Source of the DNA: JALYYC01 sp039922495
GTDB lineage: Bacteria > Chloroflexota > Dormibacteria > CF-121
DNA: 13,291 bases
Assembly (NCBI GenBank): GCA_039922495.1
Contig: JBDTEO010000045.1
Location: forward strand, 1-13,291
Direction: 5' to 3'
Shown here: positions 1 to 5,896 of the stretch, in pieces
Position numbering within the stretch: position 1 is the stretch's first letter
How the letters are laid out: every line of letters starts with the position of its first letter
Notes under the pieces: model-generated
What the model was told of the DNA's origin: nothing
Seen by the model: only the letters and a program-made list of their open reading frames with translations
Database searches by the model: none
Position numbers and translations under genes: made by a program

Positions 1-617
1 AGTACGCGGAGAAGGCGCGCCAGGTGGTCGCGGCCGCCGCCGCCGCGCACGACCGTCCGGACACGACGCAGGTGTGCGCGGTGGACGACGCGGGCAATGC
101 CGTCTCGCTGACGCACACCCTCGGCTCGGCGAGCGGCGTGGTGACGCCGGGCCTTGGGTTTGGCTACAACGACTACATGAACTGCTTCGACCCGCGACCT
201 GGCCGCCCCAACTCGCTGCAGCCGGGAAAGACCCGCGTGACCATGATGACCCCTACGTTCGTGTTCGACCACGGACGCCTCCGCGTGTGCGTGGGGGCGC
301 CGGGCGGCACGAAGATCGTGATGGCGATCCTGCAGGTGCTGGTCAACGTGCTCGACCATGAGATGTCGCCGATCGAGGCGGTCAGCGCGCCCCGGGTCGA
401 CTTCCAGGGCGACCTGGTCCAGGCCGAGGCCAGGATCCCCCTCGTGGTCTGCCAGGGCCTCGAGAAGCATGGTTACCGGGTAAACCGGCGCACTCTCAAC
501 TACGACTCGTACTTCGCCCGGCCCCAGGTGATCGTCGCCGAACGGGACGGGTTCCTCCGCGGCGCCTCCGACCCGCGCAAGGACGGCGGCGCCGCCTTCG
601 ACACGGAGACGGCATGA
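1..617 (+). CDS. Gamma-glutamyltransferase-like protein, C-terminal part (5' end outside window)
   Basis: This is the 3' part of an Ntn-hydrolase of the gamma-glutamyltranspeptidase family; the reading frame is open from base 3. The family is made as a precursor that cleaves itself before a threonine, which then becomes the catalytic N-terminus of the small subunit. Here that threonine is the first T of DTTQ (codon 63-65), followed by the family stretch DDAGNAVSLTHT. The oxyanion/loop signature GAPGGTKI is present near codon 297-320, followed by the usual VLVNVLDHEMSPIEAVSAPR. Several substrate-pocket residues of the E. coli enzyme appear changed: the Ser-Ser before MSPT reads Thr-Met, and the Met-Asp-Asp reads Met-Asn-Cys. 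A divergent family member with another amide or gamma-glutamyl substrate is therefore possible. The stop codon overlaps the next start (ATGA), so the two genes are probably translationally coupled. Confidence 0.88.
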   Translation, partial: YAEKARQVVAAAAAAHDRPDTTQVCAVDDAGNAVSLTHTLGSASGVVTPGLGFGYNDYMNCFDPRPGRPNSLQPGKTRVTMMTPTFVFDHGRLRVCVGAPGGTKIVMAILQVLVNVLDHEMSPIEAVSAPRVDFQGDLVQAEARIPLVVCQGLEKHGYRVNRRTLNYDSYFARPQVIVAERDGFLRGASDPRKDGGAAFDTETA

Positions 618-1351
618 GGTTCAAGGACAGGGTCGCGCTCATCACCGGAGGGGGACGAGGCATCGGCGCCGCGACCGCCGAGCTCCTGGCGCGCGACGGC
701 GCCATGGTAGCCGTGGCCGACATGGACGTGGCCCCGGCACAGGAGGTCGTCGGCCCGCTCCACGGCATCGCCATCGCCTGCGACGTCACGGACCGCCATC
801 AGGTCGACGCGATGGTCGAACGCACGGTGAAGGAGCTGGGCAGGCTCGACATCCTGGTCGCTTGCGCCGGTATCACGCGCGACAACCTGCTGTACAAAAT
901 GACGGACGAAGACTGGGACTCCGTGATCGACACACACTTGAAAGGCACCTTCTTATGCGCCCGGGCGGTCCAGAGGCACATGGTCGAGCAGAAGTACGGA
1001 AAGATGGTCTTCCTGTCGTCCATCTCGGCGCTGGGCAACCGCGGGCAGGCGAACTACTCGGCGGCCAAGGCGGGCCTGCAGGGCATGGCGCGAACGCTCG
1101 CCATCGAGCTGGGACCGTTCAACATCAACGTGAACGCGGTGGCGCCCGGGTTTGTCGAGACGCGCATGACGCGCGCCACAGCCGAGCGCCTGGGTATGGA
1201 CTTCGAAGCATTCAAGATTGGCGCCGCCTCGCAGATCCCGCTGCGGCGCGTCGGCCAGCCGGCGGACATAGCCGGCGTCATCGCCTTTCTCTGCAGCGAC
1301 GAGGCCGGATTCGTCTCGGGTCAGACGATCTTCGCCCGCGGAGGACCCTAA
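614..1351 (+). CDS. Short-chain dehydrogenase/reductase, FabG-type (3-oxoacyl-ACP reductase-like)
   Basis: A 245-residue classical SDR, normal length for the family. It has the nucleotide-binding TGGGRGIG (residues 11-18), an acidic D-V-T pair (58-60), ACAG in place of the usual NNAG (83-86), catalytic serine at 135 or 136, and YSAAK with Tyr148 and Lys152. The sequence RGQANYSAAKAGLQGMARTL followed by NAVAPGFVETRMT closely follows FabG, so NADPH-dependent reduction of a 3-oxoacyl thioester or a similar ketone is likely. The true substrate cannot be told from sequence. The C-terminus ends GQTIFARGGP, the usual substrate-loop end. The start is fixed by the ATGA overlap with the upstream gamma-glutamyltransferase-like gene and a GGAG six bases upstream. 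A hairpin follows directly after the stop. Confidence 0.93.
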   Translation: MRFKDRVALITGGGRGIGAATAELLARDGAMVAVADMDVAPAQEVVGPLHGIAIACDVTDRHQVDAMVERTVKELGRLDILVACAGITRDNLLYKMTDEDWDSVIDTHLKGTFLCARAVQRHMVEQKYGKMVFLSSISALGNRGQANYSAAKAGLQGMARTLAIELGPFNINVNAVAPGFVETRMTRATAERLGMDFEAFKIGAASQIPLRRVGQPADIAGVIAFLCSDEAGFVSGQTIFARGGP

Positions 1352-1358
1352 CGATATG

Positions 1359-1385
1359 AGAGGAAACCCCAAAGTGGTTTCCTCT
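1359..1385 (+). terminator. Hairpin after the SDR gene
   Basis: A perfect 10-bp stem (AGAGGAAACC / GGTTTCCTCT) with a 7-base loop starts 7 bases after the SDR stop. No T-run follows, so it is either a weak intrinsic terminator or an mRNA 3' end stabiliser. Confidence 0.6.
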
Positions 1386-1530
1386 GCGCGCCAGGCGCGG
1401 GCAGGATGGGACTTATTGATTGCATCGCGCGTGCGGCTTCGCCGCAGGCGCTGCTCTCCTTCCGGTATGCGGTTGGGTCTTGTACGTGCTGGTCACTCCT
1501 GGCGACGATAGAAGCAACGGAAACAAAGTC

Positions 1531-1553
1531 GCGGCTGGGTGAAACCCAGCCGC
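1531..1553 (-). terminator. Hairpin after the nitronate monooxygenase-like gene
   Basis: A perfect 10-bp stem (GCGGCTGGGT / ACCCAGCCGC) with a 3-base loop lies about 20 bases past the stop of the minus-strand gene. Read on the minus strand it is followed by GACTTTGTTT, a modest T-rich tail, which fits a terminator for that gene. Confidence 0.6.
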
Positions 1554-1560
1554 CCCTGCC

Positions 1561-1578
1561 GCGCTAGGCGCCTAGCGC
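1561..1578. repeat. 18-bp perfect palindrome over the stop codon of the NMO-like gene
   Basis: GCGCTAGGCGCCTAGCGC reads the same on both strands. It contains the stop codon (TAG on the minus strand) of the nitronate monooxygenase-like gene. It has no loop, so it could be a protein-binding site or a chance palindrome. Confidence 0.5.
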
Positions 1579-2507
1579 TCGAGCAGGACCTTTGCCTGGT
1601 GGGCGATGCGGCTCACGAGCTCGGCAGCGGGGACGATGTCGTGCACCAGGCCGGCCGACTCGCCTGCCAGCACAAGGTCGCCGGCGGCGAGAGCGTCTTC
1701 GAGCGAAGATCTCAGCTGGTCGGCCGCCAGCGCCCACTCCCGGGACCGGTCTGCCCACTCTTCCAGGAGCGGATGCTTGATCGTGCGCACCATGGCCCCG
1801 GGCCACACCTGGCCGAGGACGTCGTCGTAGAACTTGCTCGCCGTGGTCTGGCTCCCGAGGGCATTGAGGATCACGTCCTTCGAATGGCCTCGGCCCTTTG
1901 CCTCGGGCGTGGCGAGAAAGCGCGTGCCGATCAGCGCGCCCTGGGCGCCGAGCATGAGCGCCGCCGCGAGTCCCCTGCCGTCGGCGATCCCTCCCGCGGC
2001 GAGCACGGGGATGCTGCCGACGAGGTCGACCACCAGCGGTACGAGCGGCATGGTCGACATCGCACCCACGTGCCCGCCACCCTCGGTGCCCTGGGCGACG
2101 ATGACGTCTGCGCTGTCGCTGGCCACCAGGCCGGCCTCCTCGGGGGTCGTGACCATGTGCACGACCTTGATCCCCGCCTCGTGCGCCTGGTAGGTGAGCT
2201 CGATCGCCCGGCCCCACGCCAGCGAAAGCACGGGCACGCGCTGCGCGAGGGTCATCGCGACAGAAGCCTGGTCGAGCTGGCAGACCACGTGGTTGACGCC
2301 GAACGGCCGCGATGTCAGCTCGTGGACCTTTCGGATCTCGCTGCGAAGCTCATCTGGCGTGCGGCCCAGGCCGCCGATGATCCCAAGCCCGCCGGCGTTG
2401 CTGACGGCCGCCACCAGCTCGGGCGTCGTGTACTTCGACATTCCGGCCTGAAAGATCGGAACGTCGAGTCCCAGGAGGTCGCAGACGGGCGTATGGAGTC
2501 GGCTCAT
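1572..2507 (-). CDS. Nitronate monooxygenase / 2-nitropropane dioxygenase-family flavoprotein
   Basis: A 311-residue FMN-dependent TIM-barrel protein of the NMO/NPD family, which also includes FabK-type enoyl reductases. Visible family signatures are PIFQAGMSKYTTPELVAAVS with GGLGIIGG at the N-terminus (17-46), AQGTEGGGHVG with the candidate catalytic His146 (138-148), and the phosphate-binding PVLAAGGIADGRGLAAALMLGAQG with GTRF after it (167-197). Members oxidise alkyl nitronates to carbonyl compounds; others reduce enoyl thioesters. The sequence does not decide between them. The ATG start has a good AAGGA ribosome site on the minus strand (2519-2523), about 11 bases upstream. The gene stands alone, converging on the SDR gene and divergent from the LysM-CHAP gene. 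Confidence 0.92.
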   Translation of the reverse strand: MSRLHTPVCDLLGLDVPIFQAGMSKYTTPELVAAVSNAGGLGIIGGLGRTPDELRSEIRKVHELTSRPFGVNHVVCQLDQASVAMTLAQRVPVLSLAWGRAIELTYQAHEAGIKVVHMVTTPEEAGLVASDSADVIVAQGTEGGGHVGAMSTMPLVPLVVDLVGSIPVLAAGGIADGRGLAAALMLGAQGALIGTRFLATPEAKGRGHSKDVILNALGSQTTASKFYDDVLGQVWPGAMVRTIKHPLLEEWADRSREWALAADQLRSSLEDALAAGDLVLAGESAGLVHDIVPAAELVSRIAHQAKVLLER

Positions 2508-2525
2508 TTGCGCGCGCGTCCTTAA

Positions 2526-2770
2526 ATATCCGCCTATCGACCGAAGCGCATCTGGCGAGGCCGGTTCGGGCCCTCTATCAGCAAGGTCTGGAGCCTTCCA
2601 GCGTTGACCCGCAAATGAACCGTCTTCTCGGCCGGATCAGGCAGCGATTGAGCGGGCGAACTACTGTTCGCCGGCGGGGCCTCTGGCGGCCGAAACCGCG
2701 TATTCGAATTGAGTTCGGCGAGGGGAGGCCTCCAACGATCCTGTGGGCACCCCAACCAATCGTTAGCAGG
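2526..2770. other. Intergenic region without a recognisable gene
   Basis: Between the divergent NMO-like and LysM-CHAP genes. Short open frames here (for example 2615-2797) have arginine/proline-rich translations, no ribosome site and no familiar motif, so none is called. The promoter and leader of the LysM-CHAP gene follow from 2771. Confidence 0.6.
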
Positions 2771-2800
2771 TTGACTCACTTGCAAGGGGCCTGCTAAGGT
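2771..2800 (+). promoter_or_regulatory. Candidate promoter of the LysM-CHAP gene
   Basis: TTGACT (2771-2776) and TAAGGT (2795-2800) lie 18 bases apart, matching the -35 box and the TANNNT -10 box common in high-GC bacteria. The predicted transcript start is near 2807, giving a leader of about 55 bases. If the riboswitch-like leader needs bases before 2807, transcription must start further upstream. Confidence 0.45.
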
Positions 2801-2860
2801 GACGGCCGTCTCTGGGGGACCCATCCGCTTCCGGGTGAGTTCACAACTTTAGGGGTAGTA
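2801..2860 (+). ncRNA. Candidate ydaO-type (cyclic di-AMP) riboswitch core in the leader
   Basis: The leader contains GGGGGACCCA, about ten bases, then CGGGTGAGTTC, and further on TTTAGGGGTAG. These are the strongly conserved blocks of the ydaO/yuaA c-di-AMP aptamer, in the right order. The aptamer is well known in front of LysM, NlpC/P60, CHAP and Rpf wall-hydrolase genes, and the gene behind it here is a LysM-CHAP protein. Against it: the central hairpin between the blocks is missing or very short. The bases resembling the 3' half (GAATCC, then CTGACC) lie inside the coding region that starts at 2862. A GACGGC/GCCGTC pair (2801-2806 with 2889-2894) could form the closing stem only if the aptamer overlaps the coding start. 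Confidence 0.42.
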
Positions 2861-2861
2861 G

Positions 2862-3818
2862 TTGCGAATCCATCGATATCTGACCCATGCCGTCGTGCTC
2901 GCGATCGCTGTCGCGATCTCCGGCTATGCATCCGTGGATCGTCAATTTCCCGCTTATCTGACCGCCAGAATCGGCACCGTAACCGCGGAAGCGGTCACAG
3001 TGAGCGACGGCGGGACGGTCGGAGACGTCTCCCTTGGTCGCTACAGCACGATCATCAAGCCGGTTTCCATCCCGACCTCGATGCCGATCAACCGCAAGGC
3101 CTCCACGTACACGGTCGCGCCGGGCGAAGACCTGGCAGCGATCGCGGCCAGGTACGGTGTGACCGTCGCCCAGATCCGGTGGTCGAACACAAACTTGATC
3201 TCAACCGACTCGGTCGCCACCGGGGACCAGCTGATCATCCCGCCGGTTGCTGGAATCGTGGTTACGACCAAGGCGAGCGACACGTTCGACAGCCTGGGCA
3301 CCAAGTACCAGGTGGACCCGCAGGTCATCATCGATTTCAACCGGCTGCGCACCGCCCAGCTGGCGCCGGGTACGACGCTGGTCATTCCGGGTGGCGTCGG
3401 AGGCGCGTTCCCGCCCCCGCCGGCCCTGTACCAGCTGCTCGCTCGGTCTGGCACCGGCGGTGCGTTCTCGGCCCACGTGGTCGGGTGCTGTCTCGGCCCA
3501 TACCCGGCCACCGGCTTCCCGGTCGGCTGGTGCACCTGGTACGTGGCCACCAAGCGCAACGTGACGTGGCGCGGTGACGCCGGCTACTGGTACGCGAACG
3601 CCTCAGCCCAGGGCTACCCGGTTGGGCCGACGCCGAAGGTCGGCGCGATCATGGTCACCTGGGAAAGCTGGGCGGGCCACGTGGCTTACGTCGAGGCGGT
3701 GAATGCCGACGGCTCGTGGGTGGTCTCTGAGATGAACTGGATCGCGTTCGACGTGATCGACGAGCGGACCATCAAGCCGGGACAGCTCGGCGGCAAGCTG
3801 GTCGGGTTCATCTCCTAG
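2862..3818 (+). CDS. Secreted LysM-LysM-CHAP peptidoglycan hydrolase
   Basis: A 318-residue protein likely to act on the cell wall. It has an N-terminal signal or anchor (basic MRIHRY, hydrophobic core about 9-23), two LysM domains that bind peptidoglycan glycans (about 82-127 with YTVAPGEDLAAIAARYGV, and about 131-176), a Pro-rich linker (183-187) and a C-terminal CHAP domain. CHAP domains are cysteine amidases/endopeptidases. The expected nucleophile is Cys224 in GWCTWYVA, the His is 273 in AGHVAYVE, and the third residue is Glu290 or Asn292 in VVSEMNW. The TTG start is supported by AGGGG six bases upstream and by the signal peptide that begins at once. The preceding leader may hold a c-di-AMP riboswitch. 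The stop codon overlaps the stop of the convergent MFS gene. Confidence 0.9.
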   Translation: MRIHRYLTHAVVLAIAVAISGYASVDRQFPAYLTARIGTVTAEAVTVSDGGTVGDVSLGRYSTIIKPVSIPTSMPINRKASTYTVAPGEDLAAIAARYGVTVAQIRWSNTNLISTDSVATGDQLIIPPVAGIVVTTKASDTFDSLGTKYQVDPQVIIDFNRLRTAQLAPGTTLVIPGGVGGAFPPPPALYQLLARSGTGGAFSAHVVGCCLGPYPATGFPVGWCTWYVATKRNVTWRGDAGYWYANASAQGYPVGPTPKVGAIMVTWESWAGHVAYVEAVNADGSWVVSEMNWIAFDVIDERTIKPGQLGGKLVGFIS

Positions 3819-5107
3819 GAGCTGATCGCCGGTTCGGCGGTTCGTGCCGCCCAGTCGTTCTCCATGCGCTCGACGTCGGCGCGCACTGTCCGCAGTCCGG
3901 TTGCCGCGATGACCGCGGCCAGGATCAGCAAGGTCGGCGAGGTGATCAGCAGCGCGGTCTGAAGGCTGCCGATGCGGTCGGAGATGTAGCCGACGTCGAA
4001 GGTCGAGTGGGAGTCGCCGAAAACGTGCGAGACGAACAGCAACGTGGTGACGGCGCTCGCGCGGAGGCCCGGTGACACGACGTTCTGCGCCACCGCAGTG
4101 AACGGTCCGGAGTACAGGTAGAGGCACACGACCGCGGCCATGAACGCCGGGATGAAAACCGGAACAGGGCCCACGTTCATCGGCGCTACCAGGGCGATTG
4201 AGATGAAGACCGCACCCAGCAGGAAGCCGGCGATGCCGACCTCGAGGTGCGCGGCGGGATTGTGGCGCAGGCGGCGGTCGGCGATCCACCCGCCCGCCAG
4301 GGTGCCGATGAGGCCGCCGGCCACGAGGACGACGCCGGCAAGCAGGCCTGCTTTGCCTACAGAAAGGTGAAACCGCCGGTTTAAGAGGAGCGGCAGCCAG
4401 AACGCGTTGGAGGCCAGCACGAAATAGAGGAGGGTCTGGGAAAAGATCGTCGCCCGCAGCGTCGGGATGCGCAACAGGCGGATCGCCGCCGTCCACGCGG
4501 CCTCGCCCGCCTGCTTGACCGCCTGGCCGCGCACTTCCATGCTGCCCCGAAGCGGTTCGCGCATGCCAAACGCCAGCAGAGCGCAGACGATGCCCGGCAC
4601 GGCGGCGAAGTAGAACGCGGCGCGCCAGCCGAACTTCTCGGCGATGAAGCCACCGCCGGCAAAGCCGACGGCGATCCCCACCGCGCTGCCGGCGCCCCAG
4701 ATCGACATCGTCCGGCCGCGCTGCTCCTTGGGGAAGTAGTCCGACAGGAGCGAGGTTCCCGCGGGGTAGTAGCCGGCCTCCCCGATGCCCAGGACGGCGC
4801 GGGTCAGGAAGAGCTGGAGGTAGCTACGGGCGAAGCCGGTGAAGAGGGTGGCGACGCTCCAGATTGCGACGCCGACACCGACTACCGTCTTGCGGACTCC
4901 GCGATCGGCCCAGTACCCGAACGGAATCGCCGCGAAGGCGTAGACGAGGAGGAAGGCCGATCCGAGGAGCCCGACGAGCGAGTCGCTGAGGTGGAACTCC
5001 TTCTGGATGAGGGGCGAGGCGGCGGAGGCGACCCACCGGTCCATGTAGTTGAGGAAGTTGATGGCCACCATGACCGCAAGCACATAGCGGGCATAACCTC
5101 GCGCCAC
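3815..5107 (-). CDS. MFS transporter, spinster-like type
   Basis: A 430-residue major facilitator protein with about twelve hydrophobic segments, located in the cytoplasmic membrane. It shows NYMDR in helix 1 (20-24), the loop 2-3 motif GYWADRGVRK (64-73), LTRAVLGIGEAGYYPAG in helix 4 (101-117), and a helix 11 region HVFGDSHSTFDVGYISDR (361-378). The NYMDR and VFGD features resemble spinster (Spns)-like carriers and related organic-acid transporters; the substrate is unknown. The GTG start gives the usual short N-terminal tail before helix 1. No ribosome site precedes it. Instead CATAAT lies 7 bases upstream on the minus strand, so a leaderless mRNA is likely. The gene ends tail-to-tail with the LysM-CHAP gene, sharing CTAG. 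Confidence 0.92.
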   Translation of the reverse strand: MARGYARYVLAVMVAINFLNYMDRWVASAASPLIQKEFHLSDSLVGLLGSAFLLVYAFAAIPFGYWADRGVRKTVVGVGVAIWSVATLFTGFARSYLQLFLTRAVLGIGEAGYYPAGTSLLSDYFPKEQRGRTMSIWGAGSAVGIAVGFAGGGFIAEKFGWRAAFYFAAVPGIVCALLAFGMREPLRGSMEVRGQAVKQAGEAAWTAAIRLLRIPTLRATIFSQTLLYFVLASNAFWLPLLLNRRFHLSVGKAGLLAGVVLVAGGLIGTLAGGWIADRRLRHNPAAHLEVGIAGFLLGAVFISIALVAPMNVGPVPVFIPAFMAAVVCLYLYSGPFTAVAQNVVSPGLRASAVTTLLFVSHVFGDSHSTFDVGYISDRIGSLQTALLITSPTLLILAAVIAATGLRTVRADVERMENDWAARTAEPAISS

Positions 5108-5114
5108 GGGGGGA

Positions 5115-5120
5115 ATTATG
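5115..5120 (-). promoter_or_regulatory. Candidate -10 box of the MFS gene (leaderless)
   Basis: CATAAT on the minus strand ends 7 bases before the GTG start, which places the transcript start at or next to the start codon. No convincing -35 box is seen 17 bases upstream. Confidence 0.35.
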
Positions 5121-5171
5121 GCGTTGGGCTACGATTAGCCCTCGATCCCGCCGGTTTCGGCGGCCTGCAGT

Positions 5172-5254
5172 GGGTCGGCTGGGCATTGGTGAGCCTAACG
5201 GTCTGTAAAACCGCCGCGAAAGCTGTGGCAGTTCGAGTCTGCCCCGGCCCACCA
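5172..5254 (+). tRNA. tRNA-Tyr (anticodon GTA)
   Basis: An 83-base class II tRNA. The acceptor stem is GGGTCGG / CCGGCCC (one G-T pair), with discriminator A and an encoded CCA (5252-5254). The D-arm has loop ATTGGTGA. The anticodon loop is CTGTAAA with anticodon GTA at 5205-5207. The 12-base variable arm can form a tiny hairpin with a GAAA loop, as expected for bacterial tRNA-Tyr. The T-arm is GGCAG-TTCGAGT-CTGCC. Two oddities are a C at position 8, normally U, and an A-C mismatch at 27-43. The gene is divergent from the MFS gene and is followed by an accessory patch, so its 3' end is a plausible old integration site. Confidence 0.85.
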
Positions 5255-5322
5255 CCCCCGATTTCGTATTCAGAACCGCCGCAATTTGCTGTGAGTTTGC
5301 TGGGAAACGGCCCGCCCCAAAG

Positions 5323-5346
5323 CAATTTGACAGCCAATTTGACAGC
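5323..5346 (+). repeat. Tandem 12-bp direct repeat behind the tRNA
   Basis: CAATTTGACAGC occurs twice in direct tandem. Related CAATTTG or CAAATTTG words also occur at 5282-5288 and 5347-5354, and TTTGCTG occurs twice at 5285-5302. Short AT-rich repeats just past a tRNA 3' end resemble arm-type sites of tyrosine recombinases, but no integrase gene is present in the window. Confidence 0.6.
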
Positions 5347-5374
5347 CAAATTTGTAAACGCCGCTCTCGGCGAC

Positions 5375-5424
5375 ATGTCCTAGGTGGGACATTCACGGTT
5401 CGGGACCGTGAGGCGCTCGCGCCT
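5375..5424. repeat. Three consecutive inverted repeats before the XRE gene
   Basis: Three hairpins stand side by side: ATGTCC-N6-GGACAT (5375-5392), CACGGT-N5-ACCGTG (5394-5410) and AGGCG-N4-CGCCT (5411-5424). The last is followed by a T-rich stretch (TTTGCTTTTT, 5429-5438), so it can act as a terminator for transcripts coming from the tRNA side. The first two could be operators or a structured RNA. Confidence 0.55.
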
Positions 5425-5438
5425 GAAGTTTGCTTTTT
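5411..5438 (+). terminator. Candidate intrinsic terminator before the XRE gene
   Basis: The GC-rich hairpin AGGCG-CTCG-CGCCT is followed four bases later by TTTGCTTTTT. It would end read-through from the tRNA-Tyr transcript before the XRE cassette. Confidence 0.45.
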
Positions 5439-5479
5439 AGCAGGAGCGAACCGGCAGCACGAATATATAACCGATTGGA

Positions 5480-5485
5480 TATAAT
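5480..5485 (+). promoter_or_regulatory. -10 box of the XRE gene (leaderless)
   Basis: A perfect TATAAT lies 6 bases before the ATG at 5492, so transcription should start at or next to the start codon. No ribosome site is seen. GATT-N6-AATC (5473-5486) covers the box and could be the operator for autorepression by the XRE protein. Confidence 0.55.
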
Positions 5486-5491
5486 CACAAC

Positions 5492-5896
5492 ATGACCAAG
5501 GCAGAACTCGCACTCCTGCTTGCCCAAGCGAGATCGCGGGCGGGGATGACGCAGGCGGAGCTGGCGACGGCGATGGGCGCGGCACAGCCCGCCATTGCAC
5601 GGGCAGAGTCCGGCTACCGGATGCCGACGATAGAGTTCATCGACCGATGGGCTCGCGCAACTGGCTCCCAAATCACGCTTGCGCTCGGAGGAGCGCAGCC
5701 ATCTCTGCCATCCGCTTCAAGACGTCGAGCGATTGCAAGGTCGGTGCTGGGTCCTGGTCGTTTCAATCCGTGGGATCGTAAACCGTCGTCCGTGGAGGCG
5801 GCACTTCTGAGGAAGGCGGGTCTGGGCCCTAAGCATTTCGAAGAATTGAGATCTTCGCGTGGCAAGAAGCGAAAAGCCATCTCGCCAGCACGCTAG
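5492..5896 (+). CDS. XRE-family helix-turn-helix regulator, putative antitoxin
   Basis: A 134-residue protein. Residues about 8-60 form an HTH_3/XRE domain: RSRAGMTQAELATAMG, then AAQPAIARAESG as the recognition-helix part, then MPTIEFIDRWARATG. The C-terminal part, with FNPWDRKPSSVEAALLRKAGL (91-111) and KHFEELR, is separate from the DNA-binding domain and may contact the partner protein. The gene is followed, with a 38-base overlap, by a nucleotidyltransferase. This layout is typical of toxin-antitoxin or abortive-infection pairs, with the first gene as repressor/antitoxin. Base composition is lower in GC than the flanking genes, consistent with acquisition. The promoter layout suggests a leaderless, autoregulated mRNA. 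Confidence 0.85.
   Translation: MTKAELALLLAQARSRAGMTQAELATAMGAAQPAIARAESGYRMPTIEFIDRWARATGSQITLALGGAQPSLPSASRRRAIARSVLGPGRFNPWDRKPSSVEAALLRKAGLGPKHFEELRSSRGKKRKAISPAR

Noticed and set aside
1539..2525. Long plus-strand open frame of 328 codons opposite the NMO-like gene
   Set aside because: It is the antisense of a clear flavoprotein gene. Its translation is rich in Arg, His and Gly without any family motif, as expected from GC-rich shadow frames.
2523..2528. TATTTA on the minus strand as -10 box of the NMO-like gene
   Set aside because: It overlaps the AAGGA ribosome site, which would then lie upstream of the transcript start; no -35 box is seen.
2615..2797. 60-codon plus-strand frame in the intergenic region
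   Set aside because: No ribosome site, Arg-rich translation without motif, and it overlaps the promoter of the LysM-CHAP gene.
3603..4496. 297-codon minus-strand frame across the LysM-CHAP and MFS genes
   Set aside because: Out of frame with the convincing MFS protein; low-complexity Arg/Pro/His translation.
5394..5410. Possible second tRNA based on a 5-7-5 T-arm-like hairpin
   Set aside because: The loop TTCGGGA lacks the conserved A and no matching acceptor, D or anticodon arm can be found upstream.
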